The notes beneath the pieces were generated by a model. That model was not told where the DNA came from. It worked only from the letters and a program-made list of their open reading frames with translations, and did not search any database. The translations under genes were made by a program, and so were the position numbers. Of a stretch of DNA of 62,048 nt, positions 9,250 to 16,897 are shown piece after piece. The stretch is taken from contig NZ_JAGGPA010000047.1 in the NCBI RefSeq assembly GCF_018614035.1, positions 1 to 62,048 of the forward strand. Direction: 5' to 3'. The DNA is from Streptomyces sp. ISL-96 (GTDB lineage: Bacteria > Actinomycetota > Actinomycetes > Streptomycetales > Streptomycetaceae). Numbering within the stretch: the stretch's first letter is position 1; every line of letters begins with the position of its first letter.

Positions 9250-10428
9250 ATGACGACAATGAATGCGGCTGAGGAGATCGCCCTTCGCGGTCTCCTCGGC
9301 ACGTTGAACGAGGACCTGGGAACCGCCCTTGGTCGTGGGTGGGAGCGCGCGATGTGGGCGGCCCCCCGCCACCGGTTCCTCCCGGACACGATCTGGCTGG
9401 GGGATGACCTGGAGGCGTGCTCGCGCGGGACTGCCCCGGAAACGTGGCTGCGGGCCGCGTACGCGGATGCTCCGGTGGTGACGCAGATCAACGATGGTGA
9501 GGACCCCGGTAAGGGGGAGCGCTGGCCTTCGTGCTCGGCGTCGGCTCCCTCGATCGTGCTGCGGATGCTCGACATGCTCAATCTGCTGCCGCAGCATCGT
9601 GTGCTGGAGATCGGCACGGGGACCGGGTGGAACGCCGGGCTGCTCGCGCACGGCCTGGGCAACGAGCTGGTGACCACGATGGAGGTGGACCCGGCCCTGT
9701 CGATGCAAGCGGCGGTCAACCTGAAAAACGTCCGCCTGGACCCGCACGTGGTGAGCGGCGACGGATCGGCCGGCTACCCGCCCGGCGCACCGTATGACCG
9801 GATCATTTCCACCTGCTCCGTGCGCTCGGTGCCCCCCGCATGGGTGGCGCAGACAGAACCGGGCGGCGTGATCCTCACGCCCTGGGAAAGCCCCTGGTTC
9901 TGCTACGGACTGCTGCGCCTGGAGGTGTCCCATGAGAGGAACGCCTGGGGGCGGTTCCATCCGCACTCTTCGTTCATGCTGATGCGTAACCAGCGCACGG
10001 ACCTGCGTATCTACCGGGATGTTGTCCGCGATGAGCATGTGCCGCGCGAGTCGCAGACGCGCCTGTCCCCGTGGGCGGTGACGGGGGATGACTGGGCTGC
10101 CCAGTTCGCCCTCGGTCTCCAGCTCCGCGACGTGTGGCGGACCTGGCACAACAATCCCGGTGTGGACGGGGTGGCCTCGCGCCTGTGGCTGGCGACCACT
10201 GATGGCACTTCGTGGGCGGCTGTTGACTGGGACGGGCACACCCATGAACGGTTCACCGTGTGGGAGCACGGCCCGCGCGTACTGTGGCGCGAGGTGGAAG
10301 CGGCCTACGACTGGTGGAGCCACGTCGGCAGTCCCGGCCCGGAACGCTTCGGCATGACCGTCACCCCGGACGGCAAGCACACTGCCTGGCTCGGCTCCCT
10401 CGACCACCCGGTGCCCGCGCTCGGCTGA
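9250..10428 (+). CDS. PIMT-like O-methyltransferase, possible peptide-modifying enzyme
   Basis: A 392-aa protein starting MTTMNAAEE; the frame is open further upstream, but those codons overlap the 42-aa peptide and look non-coding. The N-terminal third has the protein-L-isoaspartate methyltransferase style lead-in PRHRFLPDTIW. The SAM-binding motif I is VLEIGTGTGWNAG (residues 118-130), followed by acidic motif II (TTMEVDP) and a later strand YDRIISTCSV / LTPWESPW. The C-terminal ~170 residues are an extension without a motif known to me. Ordinary PIMT repairs isoAsp; homologues beside precursor peptides convert Asp to methyl ester and then aspartimide. No lanthipeptide, lasso or ATP-grasp gene is nearby, so the pair would be a stand-alone system. 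Confidence 0.75.
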   Translation: MTTMNAAEEIALRGLLGTLNEDLGTALGRGWERAMWAAPRHRFLPDTIWLGDDLEACSRGTAPETWLRAAYADAPVVTQINDGEDPGKGERWPSCSASAPSIVLRMLDMLNLLPQHRVLEIGTGTGWNAGLLAHGLGNELVTTMEVDPALSMQAAVNLKNVRLDPHVVSGDGSAGYPPGAPYDRIISTCSVRSVPPAWVAQTEPGGVILTPWESPWFCYGLLRLEVSHERNAWGRFHPHSSFMLMRNQRTDLRIYRDVVRDEHVPRESQTRLSPWAVTGDDWAAQFALGLQLRDVWRTWHNNPGVDGVASRLWLATTDGTSWAAVDWDGHTHERFTVWEHGPRVLWREVEAAYDWWSHVGSPGPERFGMTVTPDGKHTAWLGSLDHPVPALG

Positions 10429-10706
10429 ACCCGTCCCTTCTCGCCCTGGCCCCGGCCTTGTGCCCCTCGTGGGAGATGGCCGGGGCCTAGTGAATCAAGC
10501 ACGCATCCCATTCAACTGCGCGCCGGGGCACAGCCTAAGGAAGTTGCCACACCGGGTTCAGAAGTTTCGGAATCATCTATTCTTCCGCGTGATCAAGCCA
10601 ACTGATCGCCATTACCAGACAGAGACGATCAAAAGGCACCCAGTCCTGTCATGGATGCGCGTAGACACGTTGCGACCAGTCGCTCGTCTACGGGGAGAAT
10701 CGCACA

Positions 10707-11864
10707 ATGCGCAGAAAACACATGTTCTCTGTCCACGCCATAGGAACTGCTTCACTGGCGTTAGTCATGGTTGGTGTCTCGGCTCCTGTCACACAGGCAA
10801 AGCAGGGCACCGCGACGCTGTCGTCCGACGAGACAGCGGGGCTCACAAAGATCACGGACGTCTACCTTCAGAAGCGCGCCGATGCAGTGACGACTACCGG
10901 CACGCAACGCAGCTTCCGTACCGCAGTGGCGGGCATGACCGCGCCCCTCGCAGGGGAGCTTGAAGACGAATTCTCGGCTCTGGCAGAGCAGGGGCGCATC
11001 CTCCAAGGGGTCAACGGCGGTTACACGCGTGCGGAAGTGGAGGTGACGCCGGGGGCGAGCAGTGTGGAGGGAGACACCGCCACGCTTGAGGTCATCGAGG
11101 ACACCCGCCTGTATTACCCGAACGTCCAAGAGGGGGACCCGGAGTACGAGGAGTACTCGCTGCCTCACTCGCTCAAGTTCAACCGCGCTCCTGACGGCCA
11201 GTGGCTCCTTGCGGAGGACCAGGCGCAGGTCGATACGTCCGGCCCCGCCCCCACTACGCAGATCACCGAGCCGCTCGACGCGACGGCGGAACCTGATTCC
11301 GAAGACGAAGGCCCCAAGCCGCCGGCAGCCTCCACAGTCCAGCCCCTGGACACATCGGTCGAGAAAAAGGACGAATTCGCCGCCGCCGGATACAACTACG
11401 GAAAGATGGCGTCGTACGCGGACAAGCACTGGAGGAACACCAACTCCGACTACCGCGTCTACGGCAACGACTGCACAAACTTCATCTCGCAAGCCATGCG
11501 AGCCGGCGGCTGGCGTGCGACCTCCGGCAGCGTGGCAAGCCGACGAGACAACAGGAAGTGGTTCTACGCAAGCCACACCTGGAACACGAGCTACACCTGG
11601 GCCGGTGCGGAAAACTGGTACTGGTTCGCGGCCAAGCACTCCGACAGAACACGAGTGCTCAACAACATCTGGCAGATGCAGCGATCTGACGTCCTCCAAG
11701 CGGACTGGAAAAAGGACGGGATCATCGACCACACGATGATCGTCACCAAGAGATCGGCCAACGAGATCTACATGACGTACCACACCCCGAGCATCCACAA
11801 TAAGAAGCTCAGCACGATCCGGGCGCAGTACCCGCGTGCGGCCTGGTACGCACACCGCACCTGA
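10707..11864 (+). CDS. Secreted amidase-domain protein (Amidase_6-like)
   Basis: A 385-aa protein with a signal peptide (MRRK..., hydrophobic stretch to about residue 30, cleavage near TQAKQG). A GGGGAG ribosome site precedes ATG 10707. Residues ~40-180 form an accessory region, followed by a Pro-rich linker (~195-215). The C-terminal ~160 residues match the putative amidase domain PF12671: YNYGKMASYADKHWRNTN, then GNDCTNFISQAMRAGGW with the likely nucleophile Cys256, and DHTMIV with the likely His342. Such domains are thought to cleave peptide or amide bonds in cell-wall material. A lipoprotein gene follows 23 bases downstream, suggesting co-transcription and a shared envelope role. Confidence 0.8.
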   Translation: MRRKHMFSVHAIGTASLALVMVGVSAPVTQAKQGTATLSSDETAGLTKITDVYLQKRADAVTTTGTQRSFRTAVAGMTAPLAGELEDEFSALAEQGRILQGVNGGYTRAEVEVTPGASSVEGDTATLEVIEDTRLYYPNVQEGDPEYEEYSLPHSLKFNRAPDGQWLLAEDQAQVDTSGPAPTTQITEPLDATAEPDSEDEGPKPPAASTVQPLDTSVEKKDEFAAAGYNYGKMASYADKHWRNTNSDYRVYGNDCTNFISQAMRAGGWRATSGSVASRRDNRKWFYASHTWNTSYTWAGAENWYWFAAKHSDRTRVLNNIWQMQRSDVLQADWKKDGIIDHTMIVTKRSANEIYMTYHTPSIHNKKLSTIRAQYPRAAWYAHRT

Positions 11865-11887
11865 TCTCCAGCAAGGGGAACTAGGCT

Positions 11888-12325
11888 ATGAAGAATGCTT
11901 CTCTCATCGGTGCCCTGGCAGCCGTATGCGCTCTGCTGGCGGGCTGCTCCTCGGACGACGCTTCGGAGGTCTCCAGGACAGAGCGCGACACCGCCAAGGC
12001 GTATGTGGCGGCGCTCAATGCCCGTGACGCTGACGCCCTCGCGAAGCTGGGAGAGCCTGGGTACGAAGGGGTCAAGAAGGACGCCTCGGAGATCATCGCG
12101 GCCGATGGCGGACGTGACCTGAAGGTGAAGAGTGTGCAGGTAACGCATGACTTCGGGCCCGACGTGGCCAGTGCTCACGTCACGGCTATCGATGATCGTG
12201 GCAAGCCCTTCAGCACCCACATCCAGATGTCCCGCAGCAAAGACGTCTGGGTCGTCGCACTGGGCCAGGCACCGGGGTTCGGTAAGGACGGCAAGACCCC
12301 AGCGTCCACCAGCACCCCCCAGTAG
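11888..12325 (+). CDS. Small lipoprotein
   Basis: A 145-aa protein with a lipobox (LLAGC, Cys20) after a short basic/hydrophobic leader, so it is predicted to be lipid-anchored on the outer face of the membrane. The mature part has a helix (ERDTAKAYVAALNARDADALAKLG) followed by an alpha+beta section resembling NTF2/DUF4878-like folds found in many actinobacterial lipoproteins. AAGGGGAA precedes ATG 11888 at good spacing. It follows the secreted amidase closely and is followed by a strong hairpin at 12452-12499. The specific role is unknown. Confidence 0.75.
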   Translation: MKNASLIGALAAVCALLAGCSSDDASEVSRTERDTAKAYVAALNARDADALAKLGEPGYEGVKKDASEIIAADGGRDLKVKSVQVTHDFGPDVASAHVTAIDDRGKPFSTHIQMSRSKDVWVVALGQAPGFGKDGKTPASTSTPQ

Positions 12326-12451
12326 GCGGCCAGCCAGAACAGAACCGCCACGGGCATGCGTGCCCCCTCAGGCTGCCCGTCGTTGACCTTGCCGAGTGCA
12401 CACTCCTGCCCGGTACGTTTTCTCCTCGGAGGCCGGGCGGCATCCCTGACT

Positions 12452-12499
12452 GCCCCGAACACCGCGTTGTTGCCTGCCCGGCCGCCTGGTGTTCGGGGC
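12452..12499 (+). terminator. Hairpin terminator after the amidase/lipoprotein unit
   Basis: A perfect 12-bp inverted repeat: GCCCCGAACACC (12452-12463) pairs with GGTGTTCGGGGC (12488-12499), and TTTC follows. It lies 127 bases after the lipoprotein stop. A related hairpin occurs at 14056-14100. Confidence 0.5.
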
Positions 12500-12762
12500 T
12501 TTCGGCTGTCTGGGGTGCCACCGCGGATGCCGGCTGCGCTGGCTGTACGACGGGTCGTGGTGCCTCTGTCGGATGGGTTCGCAGGGGTGGGCTGGTGGTG
12601 CCTGGTGTGGGATGGCCGGGTTACTTCCCGGGCCTTTCGGGTCGCGCCCCCTAGCCGTGCCTCCTGGCGGGCCACGAAAGGGGCATGGCTCGACTCACTT
12701 GATCACCGCTCCCCTCACCGGGTTGACGTCTGGAAGCACGCCGGCAGTCCTCGCAGGGAGAA

Positions 12763-12802
12763 AAGCCCCGGCTATCCGCACCTACGCGGAAAGCCGGGGC
12801 TT
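12763..12802. terminator. Bidirectional hairpin terminator
   Basis: An 11-bp stem (AAGCCCCGGCT at 12763-12773 with AGCCGGGGCTT at 12792-12802), with a nested CCGC/GCGG pairing in the loop. It sits 15 bases past the stop of the minus-strand 100-aa gene, with TTTTC following on that strand. Confidence 0.6.
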
Positions 12803-12817
12803 CTTCCTCCCATGGTT

Positions 12818-13120
12818 CTACCGTGTGTCCAGTTCCTTGATCAGTGCCGAGGAGAAGATGGTTCCGGCTAGCCAGGCGTCCTTGTCCGGTCCCTGTGCCG
12901 GGATGATCAGTCGGCTTCGGGTCCAAGGCTCTTGCTGGCCCGGTAGCTCTACTTCGGCTGCGACCCAGACGCCGTCCTCATTGTCGAAGAACGAGAGTGC
13001 AGTCAGCGTCGCGCCGTGCTGGGCCAGCTCGGAGGGCAGGCTGTCGGCTACCTCGGAGCGGAACTCTTCGAGGTACTGCTGGTACATGGCGACCATTGGC
13101 ACGTTGTCCTTAGCATCCAC
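12818..13120 (-). CDS. Hypothetical small acidic protein, possible immunity protein
   Basis: A 100-aa soluble protein without signal or membrane segment. Mixed helix/strand pattern: helix YQQYLEEFRSEVADSLPSELAQHG, then strands LTALSFFDNEDGVWVAAEVEL and RSRLIIPAQG. It is acidic, as many immunity proteins are. The start overlaps the end of the upstream secreted nuclease-like gene by 11 bases, so the two are co-translated. Pairing of a secreted putative toxin with a small cytosolic partner suggests immunity, but no Imm family is recognised. Confidence 0.6.
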   Translation of the reverse strand: MDAKDNVPMVAMYQQYLEEFRSEVADSLPSELAQHGATLTALSFFDNEDGVWVAAEVELPGQQEPWTRSRLIIPAQGPDKDAWLAGTIFSSALIKELDTR

Positions 13121-13574
13121 AGTCGTAATAGTAGGCCGTGATGATGCCTACGGGCCGGTGGTCCCTGGACTTGGAGTCCACGCGCTCGGTGAACACAACC
13201 TTCATCGCACCGGCTCGGGTGTTGGAGAAGGTGTTGCTCTTCAAGGTGCAGTTCGTCTTGCTGCCGTTAGGAACGCACTTGCCCCGATCCAGCGTCTTAT
13301 CGATGTCCTTCTTCATGTTGGTCCAGCTCGAAATCTCATCCCCGTGGCCCGACTCGATGTGACGCTTGCCAAACCCGTCGATGCTTCCGGCGTCCTTCTG
13401 CCCAACGCGGAGCGGGAGGTCTTCACCATCCGGACCGAAGTGAGTGGAGTACACCTTCCAGTCGATCGGGTTGGGGTTCGCCGCGGCCTGGGCCGGTACG
13501 GCTGCTGCTCCGAAAAGACACAAGGCGGCCACGGTGGCTGCCGTGGCGGTACGACGCCGCAAGAGAGTACGCAT
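13110..13574 (-). CDS. Secreted small nuclease-like protein
   Basis: A 154-aa protein. ATG 13574 (MRTLLRRR) is chosen because CGGGGAA lies five bases upstream; the Met at 13592 would consume that site. Residues 1-35 are a clear signal peptide ending in VPAQAA. The mature ~115 residues contain GFGKRHIESGHG, a helix (WTNMKKDIDKTLDRG), a Cys pair region, and a C-terminal beta section (AMKVVFTERV, PVGIITAYYYDCGC). An H...GH motif followed by helix and a strand with IITAYY resembles BECR-fold RNase toxins (EndoU/RNase-A-like/DUF4258), but I cannot fix the family. The coupled downstream gene may provide immunity. Confidence 0.6.
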   Translation of the reverse strand: MRTLLRRRTATAATVAALCLFGAAAVPAQAAANPNPIDWKVYSTHFGPDGEDLPLRVGQKDAGSIDGFGKRHIESGHGDEISSWTNMKKDIDKTLDRGKCVPNGSKTNCTLKSNTFSNTRAGAMKVVFTERVDSKSRDHRPVGIITAYYYDCGC

Positions 13575-13701
13575 GAGTTCCCCGAGATTCATTGATGACG
13601 CTGCCCTGTTGGTCTGTGGTCGATGGGCACTTAATTCCCATCGTTGTGTTGCTCCTGATTGGTCGTCAAGCAAGGCCGTGTGCACATCGAGTGCCTTTTG
13701 T

Positions 13702-13724
13702 GCGCCCAATTTGGGGCGCTTTTT
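13702..13724 (+). terminator. Rho-independent-like hairpin with U-run, orphan
   Basis: GCGCCC (13702-13707) pairs with GGGCGC (13714-13719) and is followed by TTTTT. It is oriented for plus-strand transcripts, yet no plus-strand gene lies upstream. It may end a small RNA or simply lie in the leader of the minus-strand secreted gene. Confidence 0.35.
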
Positions 13725-14055
13725 GGGGGTGGCGGGCGGGAGCGGCTTTGACCGGCGCCCGGTTCGGGTTGGGGTCGGGCATGGTCAGGGAGCTGTACGT
13801 CGGCCCGGCAACCCGGACAGGCTTTGCCCCTGCCCGGAATTCGAACCAGTGGCCCCACCGTTTGCCCTTCCCCCTACGCGGGCCCCAGCCTGAACAGGTG
13901 GATGACGCCTCTTCATCCGGCCGCTCCAGCCAGCACAACCCCGCGACGGCAGTGCGTGTCCGCTCGGGCGGTCTGTCGTTGATGCTGGTGCGTTTCACCG
14001 CTGCCGGGCTTCGCTCCCTGTCATGGTGCGGAGCCGGGTGTGGATGAACTCGGTA

Positions 14056-14100
14056 GCCCCGAACACTGCGTCCGCCGCCCCGGTCGCGTGGTGTTCGGGA
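14056..14100 (-). terminator. Hairpin terminator after the relaxase gene
   Basis: CCCGAACAC (14058-14066) pairs with GTGTTCGGG (14091-14099), 30 bases beyond the relaxase stop. The wider element matches the hairpin at 12452-12499 over most of its ~50 bases. Confidence 0.45.
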
Positions 14101-14129
14101 CTCTCGGCCGCCCTGTTACTTGGCGGGTT

Positions 14130-15863
14130 CTATTGGCGGTGACGGTGGGGCTGGTCAATGCCCACGGGACGTATCACAGCCGGTTGTGAGCTTCGGGCCT
14201 GCTGGGTGGCGTTGTAGGTCATGGTGGTGCGTTGACGGGCGGCTTCGGCGCGGCGGTTGGGTGCGGGGTTGCGGCTGGTGTGCTGGATGCGCGTGATCAG
14301 GACGCGGGCGGGTTGGCGGGCGGTGGTCAGTTCGCGCTGAGCGGCGGCCTCCTTGAGGAGCTGGTGGGGCTTGTGGCCGCCGGCTTCGGCGTCGGCGAGG
14401 ACGGTGGCGAGGGCGGGCCAGCCGGGGTCGGCGAGGATCCGGTCAGCGTGTTCAGGAACGGCGGCGCGTACGTCGCTGGCCAGGGTGTGACGGGTCTCCT
14501 CCTTGGGCCGGCGGGCTTGGAGTTCGGTGAGCGTGGGAGTGAGGGCGGTATCGGCTGCTGTCTGGAGATGTTGGAGGGCCTGGCGGGCGGCGTCGGTCTG
14601 GTGGGCGTGGCCCTTGGCTTCGTGCCAGCGTCCTGCGAGGAGGGCGGCCCAGACCATGGCTGCGATGAGGGCTGCGAGGGTGCTGCCGTCGGGACCAGTG
14701 GCGGTGTTGGCGATGTCGCGGGCTGCGGTCCGCAGGGCGTGGGCGGCGCGGTCTTCTGCCCGGATCTGGGAGCGCTGAGCACGGCCGAATGCCTTGCTGG
14801 CCGCTTGCAACTGCACGCGCAGGTCCGCGGGAGCCTTTTGGGCGGTGGCTTCCATCAGTTCACCCAGGGCGGTGATGTGGGCCTGGGCCCGGGCGTCACC
14901 GCTGTCGCAGGTGCTGGTGCCGGTGATCTCGGTGTGGAGGGTGTCGAGGGCTTCGGTGGCCTGCTGCCAGGGGGTGGTGGGCCGGTTGCGGCGGGCGGTG
15001 GGGTGCTCCTCCGGCACGGTGGTTTCCAGGCGGGCTTTGAGTTTGGGCAGTGACAGGTCGGGGGCGATTTTTCCGCCGGGGTGGAAGATCTGCTCGCCGT
15101 CCTTGTTGAGGTCGCCGGGGCGGCCGACCGCGTAGCCGAGGAGGTCTCCGGAAGGGCCGCGGCGTGCCTTGACCTGGACGTCGCCGGCTTCGAGGTACGC
15201 GACGAGTTCCTCGGCGCTGGTGGCGTGCGGGATGGCGGCGCGGATGCGGTCGTGGAGCCACTCGCGGCTGGTCTGTTCCCAGCCGAGGCGTTCGGCCTTG
15301 TGCATCTCGCCCTGGGTGGGGCGGCGGGTGCCGGTGCGGTCGCCCTTCTTCAGCTGCCGCAGGCCGTAGTCCTTCTCGATCTGGCGGCACTCGTCGCCGA
15401 CGCGCATGCCGCTGTCGTGGAGTTTGGGGCGGCGTCCGTCTTCACGGACGGTGGTGGCGAGGATGTGAATGTGGTCCTCGGCGTGGCGTACGGCGATCCA
15501 GCGGCAGGCCAGGTCGTCGCCGTCGGGGGCGATGCCGGCGGCTTGAACGATGCGCTGGGCGATCTCGCCCCACTCGGCGTCGGAGAGGTAGCGGTCCTCG
15601 GGGGCGGCGCGTACAGGGCAGTGCCAGACGTGGTCGGTGACCGGCTTGCCGAACTCGCCGTTTCGCAGGCGGACAGGTTCATCGAGGTATCGGCCCAGTT
15701 CGGTGAGGGTCGCGTTCTCGTTCCGGCCGGGGTCGGGCATTCCGAGCATGGCGAAGCCAGCCACGATGTGCGGGTCGAAATGTTCGTCGTGGGTTCCGCG
15801 GCCGTAGAGGTAGGCGAGCAGACCGCGGGTGTTGGATCCGGAGGGCTTGATGGCGGCGATCAC
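14130..15863 (-). CDS. Relaxase / mobilisation nuclease (MobA/VirD2-like)
   Basis: A 577-aa protein. It would nick oriT and lead single-stranded DNA into a recipient. The N-terminal ~220 residues carry relaxase features: an early conserved segment (IKPSGSNTRGLLAYLYG), then HVWHCPVRAAPEDRYLSDAEW, and the metal-binding three-His type motif HAEDHIHI (residues ~127-134). The N-terminal Tyr-containing segment LLAYLYG may provide the catalytic Tyr. The rest is long helical, Ala/Gln-rich, with a hydrophobic stretch (LAALIAAMVWAALLAG). GTG start; GGAGG lies 13 bases before it, and the gene begins nine bases after the MobC stop, so the two form one operon. Confidence 0.85.
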   Translation of the reverse strand: MIAAIKPSGSNTRGLLAYLYGRGTHDEHFDPHIVAGFAMLGMPDPGRNENATLTELGRYLDEPVRLRNGEFGKPVTDHVWHCPVRAAPEDRYLSDAEWGEIAQRIVQAAGIAPDGDDLACRWIAVRHAEDHIHILATTVREDGRRPKLHDSGMRVGDECRQIEKDYGLRQLKKGDRTGTRRPTQGEMHKAERLGWEQTSREWLHDRIRAAIPHATSAEELVAYLEAGDVQVKARRGPSGDLLGYAVGRPGDLNKDGEQIFHPGGKIAPDLSLPKLKARLETTVPEEHPTARRNRPTTPWQQATEALDTLHTEITGTSTCDSGDARAQAHITALGELMEATAQKAPADLRVQLQAASKAFGRAQRSQIRAEDRAAHALRTAARDIANTATGPDGSTLAALIAAMVWAALLAGRWHEAKGHAHQTDAARQALQHLQTAADTALTPTLTELQARRPKEETRHTLASDVRAAVPEHADRILADPGWPALATVLADAEAGGHKPHQLLKEAAAQRELTTARQPARVLITRIQHTSRNPAPNRRAEAARQRTTMTYNATQQARSSQPAVIRPVGIDQPHRHRQ

Positions 15864-15872
15864 GGGGTGGTC

Positions 15873-16598
15873 TCACGCCTCCGTCGGGTCGGTCGGTTGG
15901 CGCAGGGCTTCGGCGATCAGGGTGAGCAGGTGGTGGAGTTCGTCGAGGCGCTGGCGTATGTCAGGTGGGGTGTAGTCGCTGTTGAGGGCGCGGGCGATCT
16001 GGTTGACGTTGATGCCAATCCGGTTGAGCTGGCGCAGGACCTGAGCGCGGAAGATATGCGTCTTGCGGCGGTCCTCGGACAGGGGGAGGTTGGCCGTGAA
16101 CCGGCCGGTGATGAAGGCGAGGACGATGTCGGCGGCGAAACCGGATTCGCCTTTGTAGCCGTGCTCGGCAGCGGCCTCCTGGAGGCGGACACGCTCGGCA
16201 TCGGTGAAGCGCAGGGGACCGACGCGGTCGGCGCGCTTGTTGCCGGTGAATCGGCGGATCGTGGGCTGAACGTTCTGCACGGCGGGTTCGCTGGCGGCGG
16301 GCTGGTCTTCGCGTGCGGGGCGGAGGATCTGCTGCTGGACGGTGTGGAGATTGTCCGGGGCGGAGCCGCCCTCGGCCCCGGCCTCCTGGTCCGGCGCCCC
16401 CTGGCGCTGGGCCGTCTCCGCCACCCCCGGGGCGGAGACCCCCCGAATCCGGCCTTGAGTCGGACTCGGGGTACTACTGGCTCCGCCAGGGGCCGCCTTC
16501 CCGAACGCCCGCCGCAAACGGCCCATCACTTTACGGGACTTCGTCAGAGTCTCTGTCTCGTCGGCGTTGTCGTCGGGGTGGAGCTGACCATGCGTCAT
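15873..16598 (-). CDS. MobC-like relaxosome protein
   Basis: A 241-aa protein with a disordered, Pro/Gln-rich first half. The C-terminal ~110 residues look like a ribbon-helix-helix/MobC module: RRFTGNKRADRVGPLRFTDAERVRLQEAA, then the hallmark LRQLNRIGINVNQIARALN. Such proteins bind oriT and assist the relaxase. ATG is preceded by GGAG at suitable spacing. It lies immediately upstream of the relaxase and downstream of a 300-base non-coding region with inverted repeats (candidate oriT). Confidence 0.8.
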   Translation of the reverse strand: MTHGQLHPDDNADETETLTKSRKVMGRLRRAFGKAAPGGASSTPSPTQGRIRGVSAPGVAETAQRQGAPDQEAGAEGGSAPDNLHTVQQQILRPAREDQPAASEPAVQNVQPTIRRFTGNKRADRVGPLRFTDAERVRLQEAAAEHGYKGESGFAADIVLAFITGRFTANLPLSEDRRKTHIFRAQVLRQLNRIGINVNQIARALNSDYTPPDIRQRLDELHHLLTLIAEALRQPTDPTEA

Positions 16599-16897
16599 GG
16601 GTGGTCTCCGATGAGAGCGGGCGATGCGGCGGATGACAGCCGAGCTGTTCGGCGGCGTGTCGGCGAACAGCGAACGGGTCGTGGGGGCGACGGGCCCGAG
16701 GCGTGCATACAGTCCTGAGCCCTAGCGGGGGCGGCGGATTGCGGGCCGCGCGGTGGCAGTCTTCTTCCGTCCACAAGGTGTGGACAGAGGAGGGCCCGAG
16801 CGCCAGGGAGAGTTCTGCCGATGCTTATGGGACGTCGGCAGAAGTGGGCGGCCCTCTGCCCAATTCCTATCCGGGTAGCGGACCGCATCAGGCGAGA
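16599..16897. other. Candidate oriT region
   Basis: A 300-base non-coding region directly upstream of mobC-mobA. Three inverted repeats are visible: GCTGTTCG/CGAACAGC (16644-16671), GTCCACA-agg-TGTGGAC (16769-16785), and TTCTGCCGA/TCGGCAGAA (16813-16843). Location and repeat structure fit a relaxase-recognised transfer origin. No nick-site consensus was identified. Confidence 0.45.

Larger units (their letters stand above)
12326..12817. other. Gene-free stretch with two hairpins
   Basis: About 490 bases between the convergent lipoprotein and minus-strand 100-aa genes. Apart from the hairpins at 12452-12499 and 12763-12802, I see no RNA gene and no frame with a believable start. Confidence 0.5.
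13575..14129. other. Gene-free stretch with two hairpins and a T-run
   Basis: About 555 bases upstream of the secreted protein and downstream of the relaxase. It holds CGATGGG/CCCATCG (13621-13643), GCGCCC/GGGCGC followed by five T on the plus strand (13702-13724), and a hairpin at 14056-14100. No convincing protein gene is seen on either strand. Confidence 0.5.

Noticed and set aside
13828..13860. Possible tRNA remnant or left att site (AATTCGAACC)
   Set aside because: Only a T-loop-like word is present; the flanking bases do not form a T-stem and do not match tRNA-Lys.
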